The notes under the pieces were generated by a model, which ran no database searches, had not been told where the DNA came from, and was given only the letters and a program-made list of their open reading frames with translations. A DNA stretch of 64,000 nt from Knoellia sp. Soil729 (GTDB taxonomy: Bacteria > Actinomycetota > Actinomycetes > Actinomycetales > Dermatophilaceae). This document shows, piece by piece, positions 25,772 through 34,727 of this stretch. Both the position numbers and the translations under genes were made by a program. The stretch lies in NCBI RefSeq assembly GCF_001427985.1, contig NZ_LMSA01000002.1, positions 722,544 through 786,543 of the forward strand, in the 5' to 3' direction. Position 1 is the stretch's first letter, and every line of letters begins with the position of its first letter.

Positions 25772-28467
25772 GGGCCTGCACCTCCCCACGTCATGGTCGG
25801 CATCGAGACCTCGCTGAGACGGCTGGCGAGAAGTCCCAGATCCATCGCGTTCTTGGAGGTCACGAACTCGATCCGACCCTCGAGCATGCGGCGGTCGGAC
25901 GCCGTCAGGGTCTTGGAGGTCAGCACGACAATGGGCACGGACGCGGTGACCGGGTCGCTGCGCAGTCGGTCGACCACCTCGAAGCCGTCCATGTCGGGCA
26001 TCAACAGGTCGACGAGCACGACCGAGGGCCGCGACTCGCGCACCAACCGAAAGACCTCGTCGGCCTGGGTGCACGTGCGCAGCGTCCACCCGGCGGGTTC
26101 GAGCGCCAGGCGAGCGAGCTCGATGGCGGCGGGATCATCATCAACCATGACGGCGACCCGGTGGCCCGACTCTTCGGTCCGCAGGGGGACCATGCGCCCG
26201 AGTGCCTCCAGGAGATCGTTGCGAGTCACTGGTTTGACGAGGTAGTCGGAGGCGCCAAAAGCGATGCCCCGAGTGCGATCCGGGAGGACCGACACGACGA
26301 CGACCGGCGTCGCTGCCACGAGCGGGTCGCTCTTGATCGCCGTGAGGACGTCCCACCCGTCCATTCCGGGCAGTCGGATGTCGAGCACGACGACATCGGG
26401 ATGGACCTCCTGGACCGCCCGCAGCCCGGCCCTCCCGTCCGACAGCACCACGGTGCGCAGGCCTGCAGCTGCGAGGTGGAGCGACAGGAGCTCAGCCGAG
26501 CTCGGGTCGTCCTCGATGATGACCGCCGTGGGCCGATCGTCCTCGGCGCCCTGCCCACCCTCCTGAGCGTCCTCGGAGTTTCGATCGCGCTCATCGCCCC
26601 GATCCGGCTGCGCGTGGTGCTGGCCCCCCATCGGGCGGGGCTCCGCAGGTGGCAGGACCGTGGGCAGGGTGAAACCGAACGTGCTCCCGTGCCCGAGCTC
26701 ACTGCGCACCCAGAGCTGACCGCCGTGGAGCTCGACAATGCGCCGGGTGAGGGTGAGCCCGAGGCCGGTGCCCTCGACCTTGCGCGCAGACCTGCTGCCC
26801 TGCTGGAAGGAGTCGAAGATCCGTTCCTGTTCCGTGGTCGCAATTCCCACGCCGGTGTCCGAGACGGTCACCTCCAGGCTGTCGGGAAGGCGGGTGGCCG
26901 CGACCACGACGCTGCCACCGTCGGGGGTGAACTTCACGGCGTTCGTGATGAGGTTCAGCAGAACCTGCGTGAAGCGCAGCTCGTCCGCGTTCAGCAGTCC
27001 GAGCCCAGGATGGATCTCCGTCCGCAGGGCGATGTGATGGTCAAGCGCCCGCTCCCTGACCATGGACAGGGCGTAGTTGATTGCTGGCTCGACGGGGAAG
27101 TCGGTCCGGTCCAGCTCCATCTGTCCGGCCTCGACCTTGCTCAGGTCGAGCACGTCGTTGAGCAGGGCGAGCAGGTGGCGCCCCGAGCTGAGGATGTCGC
27201 GCAGGTAGTCCTCCTGCCGCTCGTTGATCTCTCCGAACATCCGCTCGAGCAACACCTCGGAGAAGCCAATGACGGCGTTGAGCGGAGTGCGCAGCTCGTG
27301 CGACATGCTCGCGAGGAACTCGGATTTGTGCCGACTCGCCTCAGCCAGCTGAGCGCTCTGCACCTCGAGCTGTCGGTGAATTCGCGCATTGGTCAGCGCG
27401 ATCGCCGACTGGCTCGCGAACGCCTCGAGCAGGTCGCACGTCTCGTCACTGAAGCCGCCCGGGGCCTTGCGCCGGACGACGAGGGCACCCACAATCCTGT
27501 CCCAGCGGATGAGGGGCACGACGACGACCGAACGCCACCCCGCGGCATACAGTATCGACAGGTGGGCATCGAGCTCAGCGGTCGCGAGGTCCTCCACCTG
27601 CACCGGAGCGCGTTCCCGGCAGGCTCGCCCGATGAGCGTCTCATCGATGTGGATTCGACTGTCCCGCAGCGCCTGCAGCACAGCAGCGCTCGTACCCGTG
27701 GCAGCCCGGACACTGAACAGACCGGTGTCCTCGTCATAGTCCACTAACGACCCGCCACGCGCGCCGGAGATCTCGACCGCGTGGTTGACGATCGTGGCGA
27801 GGACCTCATCGGCGTCGAGGCTGGAGCTCACGGCCTCGCCCACCTCCGACAGCGCCTCGAGCTGGTTCACGCGGCGCGCCAGTTCCTGGGACCTCGCCTC
27901 GAGTGAGCGCATGAGCTCGACGTTGCGGACGGCAAGGGCTCCCTGAGCGGCAAACGTCGTCAGCAACGAGACCACCCTGTCGTTGAACGGTGACACGGTC
28001 GTACGCCACACCGACAGCACCCCGACGACCTCCCCGTCGATGAGCATCGGTGCCCCCAGGATGGTCCGGTAGCCACCGACACGCTGGAAGTCGGGGCGGT
28101 CGTACTCCGGATCTGCCAGGACGTCCTCGATCTGCTGGGTCGTGTGGTCGAGGCTGACGCGACCGATCATGGTCCTACGGTCGCTCTTGATCGGGGCGAC
28201 CTCGTTGAGCTCGACGTACTCCGCGCTCAGGCCGACGGAGCGGACCAGCCGGTAGACGCCATCCCGGTTGAGGTGGATGGACGCGATCTCGGAGCGGCAG
28301 AGGGTGCGGGCACGTTCGACGATCGCTCCGAAGACGTCCTCCGGTGCCGCAGAGGAGGCCGCGAGGATCGCCAGGATCTCACTCGTCGCAGCCAGCTGTT
28401 CCCGCGTCTCGTGGAGTTCGTCGTGCGCGGTCCGGCCAGCCGTGTCCTCCTTCTCCGTGGCAGCCAC
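25768..28467 (-). CDS. Hybrid sensor histidine kinase: GAF-GAF-HisKA-HATPase-REC-REC
   Basis: 899 residues with no membrane segment, so a cytosolic sensor. Order: short coiled coil (1-30), GAF domain 1 (about 35-180), linker helix, GAF domain 2 (about 200-360), HisKA with His390 in SMSHELRTPLNAVIGFSEV, HATPase (LLNLITNAVKFTPDG; DTGVGI; GTGLGLTLT), an acidic linker near 640-660, receiver 1 with Asp696 (VLDIRLPGMDG) and receiver 2 with Asp820 (LVDLLMPDMDG). The GAF ligands are not predictable. The GTG start has GGAG 6 bp upstream. It is first in a four-gene operon with 4-bp overlaps and divergent from nhaA. Confidence 0.92.
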   Translation of the reverse strand: MAATEKEDTAGRTAHDELHETREQLAATSEILAILAASSAAPEDVFGAIVERARTLCRSEIASIHLNRDGVYRLVRSVGLSAEYVELNEVAPIKSDRRTMIGRVSLDHTTQQIEDVLADPEYDRPDFQRVGGYRTILGAPMLIDGEVVGVLSVWRTTVSPFNDRVVSLLTTFAAQGALAVRNVELMRSLEARSQELARRVNQLEALSEVGEAVSSSLDADEVLATIVNHAVEISGARGGSLVDYDEDTGLFSVRAATGTSAAVLQALRDSRIHIDETLIGRACRERAPVQVEDLATAELDAHLSILYAAGWRSVVVVPLIRWDRIVGALVVRRKAPGGFSDETCDLLEAFASQSAIALTNARIHRQLEVQSAQLAEASRHKSEFLASMSHELRTPLNAVIGFSEVLLERMFGEINERQEDYLRDILSSGRHLLALLNDVLDLSKVEAGQMELDRTDFPVEPAINYALSMVRERALDHHIALRTEIHPGLGLLNADELRFTQVLLNLITNAVKFTPDGGSVVVAATRLPDSLEVTVSDTGVGIATTEQERIFDSFQQGSRSARKVEGTGLGLTLTRRIVELHGGQLWVRSELGHGSTFGFTLPTVLPPAEPRPMGGQHHAQPDRGDERDRNSEDAQEGGQGAEDDRPTAVIIEDDPSSAELLSLHLAAAGLRTVVLSDGRAGLRAVQEVHPDVVVLDIRLPGMDGWDVLTAIKSDPLVAATPVVVVSVLPDRTRGIAFGASDYLVKPVTRNDLLEALGRMVPLRTEESGHRVAVMVDDDPAAIELARLALEPAGWTLRTCTQADEVFRLVRESRPSVVLVDLLMPDMDGFEVVDRLRSDPVTASVPIVVLTSKTLTASDRRMLEGRIEFVTSKNAMDLGLLASRLSEVSMPTMTWGGAGP

Positions 28468-28659
28468 CCGAGACTCCGTTCCACCCCGGCGATGGCGTCG
28501 TCGAGGCCCTAGAACGAGTGTGCTCTCGCCGGTGACTGCGCGACAGAGGAACGCGCAGATGGATCGGCACCGAGCCGGACGGCATACAGACGGTAATCTT
28601 CTCCGGAGGTGCGCCGGGAAGTCTGGTCGGCAACGTTGTCTCCGACCCCGAAAGGCCCC

Positions 28660-30012
28660 ATGATCTCCCCCCGGCACCGCGATCGCCTCTTCCGGCGGCC
28701 CACCTGGTCCGAGGCCCAGCGCGTCACCAGGGCCCTGCGTACCGAGACGGTCGGCGGGGCGATCCTCCTCGGGGCCGCCGTCGTCGCCCTCATCTGGGCC
28801 AACTCGCCGTGGCGCGACGCCTACACGGCGCTCCGCGACCTGCGCGTGGGGTTCGAGCCGTGGCATCTCGACCTGTCCCTGGGGCAGTGGGCCGCGGACG
28901 GGCTGCTCGCCATCTTCTTCTTCGTGGCCGGGCTCGAGCTCAAGCGCGAGTTCCTCGTCGGGGACCTGCGTTCACCGGCCAAGGCCGCGGTCCCGGTCAT
29001 CGCGGCGGCGGCCGGGGTCGCCGTGCCCGCACTCCTGTTCACGCTGACCGTGATGGCGGCCGGCGATCGCGAGGGGTTGCGGGGCTGGGCCATCCCGACG
29101 GCCACCGACATCGCGTTCGCCCTGGCGGTGCTCGCCGTCATCGGTTCGCACCTGCCGTCGGGGCTGCGCTCGTTCCTGCTGACGCTCGCCGTCGTCGACG
29201 ACCTCATCGCCATCACGATCATCGCCATCTTCTACACCTCGGGCCTCGACGTCGTCTCGTTGCTGCTGGCCGTCATCCCCTTGGGCCTGTTCGCCTTCCT
29301 CGTGCAGCGTCGCATCGTCATCGTGTGGCTCCTGCTCCCGCTGGCGTTCGCGACGTGGACGCTCGTCCATGCCTCGGGGATCCACGCGACGGTCGCCGGG
29401 GTGCTGCTGGGCCTGGTCGTGCCGGTCAAGCCGCGGGCCAGCGTGCCCACCGTCTCCACCCTCGCGGCCGACACCGACGTCGCCGAGCGGCTCGAGCACC
29501 GGCTCCGGCCGCTGTCCGCCGGACTTGCCGTGCCCGTCTTCGCGTTCTTCGCCTCCGGCGTGAGCATCGTCGGTGGCGGCGCCAGTGGGGCGCTGCGTGA
29601 CCCGGTGGCCCTCGGTATCGTCATCGCCCTCGTCGGCGGCAAGCTCATCGGGGTCTTCGGCAGCACCTTCGTCATGGCCCGCTTCACCCGGGCCGAGCTC
29701 GACGCCGACCTCTCGTGGAGCGACGTGCTGGGCCTGTCGCTGCTCACGGGGGTGGGCTTCACCGTCTCGTTGCTCGTCGGAGAGCTGGCGTTCGGCCCCG
29801 GATCCCCGCGCGACGAGCACGCCAAGCTGGCCGTCATCGCCGGGTCCGTCCTGGCCGCGATCCTGGCCTCGATCGTCCTCCGGCGACGCAACACCGTCTA
29901 TCGCCGGATCCAGCAGGAGGACTCGGTCGATGCCGACGCGGACGGCATCCCCGACACCTTCCAGGAACGCTCAGGGGTGGACGGGCCACATCGGCCCGGG
30001 ACCACTCGGTAG
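28660..30012 (+). CDS. nhaA: Na+/H+ antiporter NhaA
   Basis: A 450-residue antiporter with 11-12 hydrophobic helices that expels Na+ in exchange for protons. The signature region has [18 protein letters not shown] and the ion-binding aspartate pair in [17 protein letters not shown]. The C-terminal tail after about 415 is hydrophilic and acidic ([11 protein letters not shown]), an extension beyond the usual 390 or so. The ATG at 28660 is preferred over the in-frame start at 28609, which lies inside the leader. Confidence 0.93.
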   Translation: MISPRHRDRLFRRPTWSEAQRVTRALRTETVGGAILLGAAVVALIWANSPWRDAYTALRDLRVGFEPWHLDLSLGQWAADGLLAIFFFVAGLELKREFLVGDLRSPAKAAVPVIAAAAGVAVPALLFTLTVMAAGDREGLRGWAIPTATDIAFALAVLAVIGSHLPSGLRSFLLTLAVVDDLIAITIIAIFYTSGLDVVSLLLAVIPLGLFAFLVQRRIVIVWLLLPLAFATWTLVHASGIHATVAGVLLGLVVPVKPRASVPTVSTLAADTDVAERLEHRLRPLSAGLAVPVFAFFASGVSIVGGGASGALRDPVALGIVIALVGGKLIGVFGSTFVMARFTRAELDADLSWSDVLGLSLLTGVGFTVSLLVGELAFGPGSPRDEHAKLAVIAGSVLAAILASIVLRRRNTVYRRIQQEDSVDADADGIPDTFQERSGVDGPHRPGTTR

Positions 30013-30059
30013 GGTCGACACAGTTCCACTGATACCTCCTGACCTGCGAAGGTGAAAGC

Positions 30060-30446
30060 ATGACAACCGAAACCGGACCCGAGCGGACCATCGGCCAGCT
30101 TGTCGCCGATGCCACCCACGACGTGCAGGGCATCGTCCGCAGCGAGATCGCTCTCGCCAAGGCCGAGGTGTCCTCGGGCGCCAAGGTCATGGGCAAGGGC
30201 GCCGGCCTGCTGGGTGGGGCGGCGTTCATGGGGCTCCTCGGTGTGGTCTTCCTGTTCCACACCATCGCCCGCGTGATCGGCGAGTGGCTTCCCGTCTGGG
30301 CCGGCTACGGCATCGTGACCCTGGTGCTCTTCATCGTCGCGGCGGTGCTCGGGCTGCTCGGCAAGAAGGCTCTGGCCAAGGCCAAGCCGGCACCGAAGCG
30401 CGCCATCGCCGAGGCCCAGCAGACGATCGCCACCCTCAAGTCCTGA
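30060..30446 (+). CDS. Holin-X (putative actinobacterial holin superfamily) protein
   Basis: 128 residues: an N-terminal amphipathic part (TIGQLVADATHDVQGIVRSE, IALAKAEV), two membrane helices (about 50-72 and 80-105, LLGGAAFMGLLGVVFLFHTI and GYGIVTLVLFIVAAVLGLLG) and a basic Ala/Lys tail. This is the PF07332 (Actinobacterial Holin-X) pattern; despite the name these are mostly chromosomal proteins of unknown function. It lies 47 bp after nhaA, with GAAGG upstream. Confidence 0.85.
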   Translation: MTTETGPERTIGQLVADATHDVQGIVRSEIALAKAEVSSGAKVMGKGAGLLGGAAFMGLLGVVFLFHTIARVIGEWLPVWAGYGIVTLVLFIVAAVLGLLGKKALAKAKPAPKRAIAEAQQTIATLKS

Positions 30447-30466
30447 CACCCCGAGGCCACGGACTG

Positions 30467-30531
30467 CGGCGTCGTCCCCCGCTGGGCACGAGGAGCGCAG
30501 CCGCGTCGTGTCCCAGCGGGGCACGACGCCG
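30467..30531. terminator. Long hairpin between convergent genes
   Basis: A stem of about 24 bp with one or two mismatches (CGGCGTCGT...GCTGGGCACGA at 30467-30491 pairing with TCGTGTCCCAGC...ACGACGCCG at 30506-30531) lies between the Holin-X gene and the convergent Nudix gene. It would serve both directions. Confidence 0.75.
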
Positions 30532-30536
30532 GTCCT

Positions 30537-31208
30537 TCAGGGGCGCTTGCGCATCCAGTCCGACAGCACGTGCTCGGGGATGGGCCGCTCGACCTTGGGG
30601 TCCCAGAGCTGCGTCAGCCCCGCCAGGTCGAAGACCGCGGAGAGCAGCATGGCGGTGAAGCCCCAGACGAAGAGGCCACCGGCCTCGAACCCCGGCCCTC
30701 GGTAGCCCGAGGGGTGCGCGACAGTGAAACGTCGGGCGGGGTCCAGCAGCTCCGCCACGGGCACGCGCCCCACCCGCTCGACCTCACCGGGGTCGACCAC
30801 CCGAACCTCGCCCGGTGTCGGCCACCAGGCGAGCACCGGCGTCACCGCGTTGCCACTCGGGCTGAGGAACAGCGGGGGCATCGACCCCACGACGTCGACG
30901 CTCGCCGGATCGACACCGACCTCCTCCTGCGTCTCGCGCAGCGCGGCCTCGACGGGACCGGCGTCACCCTCGTCGACCCGACCTCCGGGGAACGACACCT
31001 GCCCGGGGTGGGCGCGCAGGTCCCGCGAGCGCGCCGTGAGCACGACGTCGTGGCCACCGTCGACGGAGGGCGAGAACAACATGAGCACGGCCGACACCCG
31101 CTCCGGGTCGACCGGCGGGGCGAACGCAGCGAACGCCTCGTGCGCCTCCTCCTCGACGGTCCTCAGCACCCGGGCCATCCACTCGGGACGAGGCGCACCG
31201 GTGCTCAC
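30537..31208 (-). CDS. CoA pyrophosphatase-type Nudix hydrolase
   Basis: 223 residues. The Nudix box is intact: [20 protein letters not shown] followed by EEVGV. Just before it, [10 protein letters not shown] is part of the CoA-Nudix signature, so cleavage of CoA to 3',5'-ADP and 4'-phosphopantetheine is the likely activity. The GTG start overlaps the nth stop (GTGA), so the two are co-translated. It occupies the position of Rv3672c in M. tuberculosis. Confidence 0.88.
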   Translation of the reverse strand: MSTGAPRPEWMARVLRTVEEEAHEAFAAFAPPVDPERVSAVLMLFSPSVDGGHDVVLTARSRDLRAHPGQVSFPGGRVDEGDAGPVEAALRETQEEVGVDPASVDVVGSMPPLFLSPSGNAVTPVLAWWPTPGEVRVVDPGEVERVGRVPVAELLDPARRFTVAHPSGYRGPGFEAGGLFVWGFTAMLLSAVFDLAGLTQLWDPKVERPIPEHVLSDWMRKRP

Positions 31209-31987
31209 GCCGGCCCTCCCTGCTCCCCCTGCAGGCGCCCGGGCGGCGGGTCGGGGAGCTCGGCGCCCGGAGCCAGCTCGTACTTGAGCAGCGTGAGCGC
31301 CCTCGTCGGGTCGGTCTCACCCTCGCCGAAGGCAGGACACCACTGGGACACCGGGCAGGCACCACAGGCGGGCCGGCGGGCGTGGCACGTGCGCCTGCCG
31401 TGGAAGATCAGGACGTGGCTGAGCATGACCCAGTCCTTGCGCGGGAACAGCGCACCGACGGCGTGCTCGACCTTGACCGGGTCGGTCTCCTCGGTCCAGC
31501 CGAAGCGCCGCGCCAGCCGGCCGAAGTGGGTGTCGACGGTGATGCCCGGCACCCCGAAGGCGTTCCCGAGCACGACGTTGGCCGTCTTGCGTCCCACCCC
31601 GGGCAGCGTCACGAGGTCCTGGAGGCGTCCGGGGACCTCACCGCCGAACCGGTCCACGAGCGCCTGGCTCAGCGTGATGACCGAGTTGGTCTTGGCCCGG
31701 AAGAACCCGGTCGGCTTGAGCACGGCCTCCATCTCGGCGCGGTCCGCCGCCGCGAGCGCCTCGGCGGTCGGCCACCGGGAGAACAACGTCGGTGTCACCT
31801 TGTTGACCGTGATGTCGGTGGTCTGGGCGGACAGCACCGTCGCGACGAGCAGCTGCAGCGGGGTCTCGAAGTCGAGCTCGGCGTGGGCATAGGGGTAGCG
31901 GTCGACCAGCGCTCGATAGATCCGTCGGGCCCGGCGCGTGCGAGCGACAGGTGACAGAGCAGCATACGAAGCAGTGGTGGCAGGCAC
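31205..31987 (-). CDS. nth: Endonuclease III
   Basis: A DNA glycosylase/AP lyase (260 aa) that removes oxidised pyrimidines. The helix-hairpin-helix is [18 protein letters not shown] with the catalytic lysine; the catalytic aspartate is in [13 protein letters not shown]; the four iron-sulfur cysteines follow the C-x6-C-x2-C-x5-C spacing in [17 protein letters not shown]. The C-terminal tail is longer than in E. coli Nth. It is divergent from the crp gene, as in mycobacteria. Confidence 0.95.
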   Translation of the reverse strand: MPATTASYAALSPVARTRRARRIYRALVDRYPYAHAELDFETPLQLLVATVLSAQTTDITVNKVTPTLFSRWPTAEALAAADRAEMEAVLKPTGFFRAKTNSVITLSQALVDRFGGEVPGRLQDLVTLPGVGRKTANVVLGNAFGVPGITVDTHFGRLARRFGWTEETDPVKVEHAVGALFPRKDWVMLSHVLIFHGRRTCHARRPACGACPVSQWCPAFGEGETDPTRALTLLKYELAPGAELPDPPPGRLQGEQGGPA

Positions 31988-32072
31988 GCAGCCACACTAC
32001 GGCGGCGCACCGACGACGGCCCGACCACCGCGGCACCGCCGTCGCTCCCACCGCTCGTGTCACACTGTGGCC

Positions 32073-32750
32073 GTGAACCACGACGTCGTGCGCAAAGCCC
32101 CGCTCTTCGCGGCCCTCGATGACGAGGCCGCCGAGAGCCTGATCGCGTCCATGACGCCCCAGCACATGGAGCGGGGGGACGTGCTGTTCCACGAGGGCGA
32201 CGCGGGCGACCGGCTCTACGTCATCGGCGAGGGCAAGATCAAGCTCGGCCGCTCCTCCCCCGACGGCCGCGAGAACCTCCTTGCAATCCTCGGTCCGGGC
32301 GAGATGTTCGGTGAGCTCAGCCTGTTCGACCCCGGACCCCGCACCGCCACCGCGACGGCCGTGGCCGAGACCCAGATCGTCGGCTTCACCCACGAGCAGC
32401 TCAAGTCCTTCCTCGAGGAGCGACCCGGCGTCGGCACCACGCTGCTCGCGGCCCTGGCCAAGCGCCTGCGTCGCACCAACGAGTCGCTCGCGGACCTCGT
32501 GTTCACCGACGTCCCCGGCCGGGTCGCCAAGGCCCTGATCGACCTCGCCGGCCGCTTCGGTCGTCCGGTCGACGGCGGCGTCATGGTCAGCCACGACCTG
32601 ACCCAGGAGGAGCTCGCCCAGCTCGTCGGCGCCTCGCGCGAGACAGTCAACAAGGCGCTCGCCGACTTCGCCACCCGCGGCTGGCTCAAGCTCGAGGCCC
32701 GCGCTGTGCTCGTGCAGGACATGGAGCGCTTGCAGCGGCGCGCCCGCTGA
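32073..32750 (+). CDS. glxR: cAMP-receptor-type regulator (Crp/GlxR)
   Basis: 225 residues, orthologous by sequence and position to mycobacterial Crp (Rv3676) and corynebacterial GlxR, a global regulator. The cAMP cassette is complete: GEMFGELSLFDPGPRTATATA. The winged helix has LTQEELAQLVGASRETVNKA. The GTG at 32073 gives the family N-terminus MNHDVVRKAPLF; the frame extends upstream to 31938 without similarity. The class III cyclase at 24252 and acsA are plausible members of its circuit. Confidence 0.92.
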   Translation: MNHDVVRKAPLFAALDDEAAESLIASMTPQHMERGDVLFHEGDAGDRLYVIGEGKIKLGRSSPDGRENLLAILGPGEMFGELSLFDPGPRTATATAVAETQIVGFTHEQLKSFLEERPGVGTTLLAALAKRLRRTNESLADLVFTDVPGRVAKALIDLAGRFGRPVDGGVMVSHDLTQEELAQLVGASRETVNKALADFATRGWLKLEARAVLVQDMERLQRRAR

Positions 32751-32753
32751 GCC

Positions 32754-33548
32754 TCAGCGCACACCCAGGTAGTCGAGCTGGGCGCGGATGCTCATCCGCG
32801 CCGCTGGCCAGACCTCGCGCGGCACGTCCGCATAGACCCGCTGCAGCACACCTTCGACCTTGTCGGGTTCCTGCGCCGCACCGTCGCTGAGCGCCTGACG
32901 CACTTGCTCGAGCCGCTCCCGGCGGTGGGTGCGATAGAACGCAACCATCGCTGAGGCGTCCCAAAGCGCGGGACCGTGGCCGGGCAGGATGCTGCTCACC
33001 TCTCCGTTGCCCGTCAGGTCGGCGATGCGTTCCAACGACGCGAGGTATGCCGCGAGCTCACCGTCCGGGTGCGCGACCACCGTGGTGCCCCGGCCGAGAA
33101 CCGTGTCGCCGGTCAGCAGGGCAGAGTCGGCCTCGAGCGCGAACGAGACCGAGTCGCTCGTGTGGCCGGGGGTGGCAACGACGCGCACCTCGAGGGCCCC
33201 GGCTCGGAGGACGTCACCGTCGGCGAGGTCGTCGTGGCCGCGGCCGACGGCCCGGATCCGGCTGCTCGTGAGCTCGGCGAATCGCGGGGCCGCCTCGGCG
33301 TGGTCGTGGTGCCCGTGGGTGAGCACCGTCTGGGTGACGCGAGCGCCGGCATCGGCGACCACGCGGCATACGCGCTGCAGGTGACCCTCGTCGAGCGGAC
33401 CGGGGTCGATGACGACGGCCTCGGTGCCGCCCGGCTCCATGAGGACCCAGGTGTTCGTGCCGTCGAGCGTCATGGCCCCCGGGTTGGGGGCGAGGACGCA
33501 GTGCGCCCGGGTCGTGATCTGCCCGCCGGCCCACGCGTTCTCACTCAT
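32754..33548 (-). CDS. MBL-fold metallo-hydrolase (beta-lactamase 2-like)
   Basis: 264 residues with the metal motif THGHHDHAE (about 75-83), further ligands in TPGHTSDSV and LLTGDTVLGRG, and a C-terminal helical part (about 190-264) as in LACTB2-like/glyoxalase II-like hydrolases. The substrate is unknown; some relatives act on RNA. It corresponds to Rv3677c in the conserved cluster. The ATG at 33548 follows GGGAGGGTGGGGGG. Confidence 0.88.
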   Translation of the reverse strand: MSENAWAGGQITTRAHCVLAPNPGAMTLDGTNTWVLMEPGGTEAVVIDPGPLDEGHLQRVCRVVADAGARVTQTVLTHGHHDHAEAAPRFAELTSSRIRAVGRGHDDLADGDVLRAGALEVRVVATPGHTSDSVSFALEADSALLTGDTVLGRGTTVVAHPDGELAAYLASLERIADLTGNGEVSSILPGHGPALWDASAMVAFYRTHRRERLEQVRQALSDGAAQEPDKVEGVLQRVYADVPREVWPAARMSIRAQLDYLGVR

Positions 33549-33725
33549 CCCCCCACCCTCCCACCCGGTGCACACCGGGCGCGGCAAACACTGGCGATCC
33601 TCGGCTCTCTGGCCCTTCCTGAGCACGAACCCCTCTTGGCTCTGGTGGCTTTGCCGCGCTCCAGGCCCGGCCCGTCCTGTGGAAAACCAGACAGCGGGTG
33701 CAGCGATGTGAGTCAGGCTGAGCGA

Positions 33726-34628
33726 ATGTCAGTGGCACAGACGATCGAGCGCTTGGGTGGGTGGGCGACCCGGCGTGAGTTGCGCAAGGTCCACCCCCGC
33801 CGTGCCATCGAGCGTGCCGTGGTCGAGGGGTCAGTCGTCAAGGTCGGTCGATTTCGGTTCACCGCACCCACGACGGCCAAGGCCCTGCAGCATGCGGTCC
33901 GGCTCGACGGGCACCTGAGCCATCTCAGCGCAGCCCTGCACCACGGCTGGAAGGTCAAGACCGTCCCGACGGACACGTGGGTGACCATCCCTCGCAAGCG
34001 CGGCGCCCTGGACTGTGACACCGCTGGCGTTCACGTCCACCGCAGCGACGTTGGGCCCGACGAGTCCCGAGATCGCGTGACCACGCCGCTACGCACTGTG
34101 CTCGACTGCGCCCGGACCCTGCCGTTCGATGAGGCCCTGACCGTCGCGGACTCTGCCCTGCGATCGGGCAAGGTCGATCGAGATGAGCTCCGGGCCGCTG
34201 CGGCGAAGGCGGCGGGTCCGGGCTCGGTGCAGGTCCGCAGAGTCGCCCGGCACGCGAGCGCCAAGGCGGCCAATCCCCTCGAGTCCGTGCTGCGCGCGCT
34301 GACCATTGAGGTCGGACTTGAGCTGACGCCACAGCTTCAGGTGGCCGAGTCGGGGATGTTTGCCGTCGTCGACCTGGGCAACGAGGACCTCCTGCTCATC
34401 GTCGAGGCAGAGGGCTACGAGACTCATGGGACCCGCAAAGGGTTGCGACGGGACTGCGTGCGCCACACCGAGTTCGCCGTGTTCGGCTGGACGTCCCTGC
34501 GTTACGCCTACGAGGACGTCATGTTCGAGCAGGAGTGGCTGCGCTGGACCCTCTTGGCGTGGCTGGCCCACCGAGCCGGGACAAATAAGCCCGCCTGCCC
34601 CAAGCACGTTCTCCCGCGGGCAGCCTGA
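33726..34628 (+). CDS. AbiEi-like DNA-binding protein with C-terminal restriction-endonuclease-like (DUF559) fold
   Basis: 300 residues. The N-terminal 60 or so (TIERLGGWATRRELRKVHPR, VVEGSVVKVGRFRF) resemble the winged-helix domain of AbiEi-type antitoxins. The C-terminal 100 or so (VVDLGNEDLLLIVEAEGYET then CVRHTEFAVFGWTSLRYAYE) have the Vsr/DUF559 pattern of a PD-(D/E)XK-like core. Such proteins are common in actinobacteria, usually as orphans with no known role. It interrupts the Rv367x-like block between the MBL hydrolase and the RidA operon, so it is probably an insertion. Confidence 0.65.
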   Translation: MSVAQTIERLGGWATRRELRKVHPRRAIERAVVEGSVVKVGRFRFTAPTTAKALQHAVRLDGHLSHLSAALHHGWKVKTVPTDTWVTIPRKRGALDCDTAGVHVHRSDVGPDESRDRVTTPLRTVLDCARTLPFDEALTVADSALRSGKVDRDELRAAAAKAAGPGSVQVRRVARHASAKAANPLESVLRALTIEVGLELTPQLQVAESGMFAVVDLGNEDLLLIVEAEGYETHGTRKGLRRDCVRHTEFAVFGWTSLRYAYEDVMFEQEWLRWTLLAWLAHRAGTNKPACPKHVLPRAA

Positions 34629-34727
34629 GCACGAGCCACGGCAATCGACTCTCGGCGCCTGCATTTCCAGCGACTCTGAGCACGGCCACAGCGTGTTCGG
34701 CCCTGGTTTGCCGCGGCCGGTGCTCGG

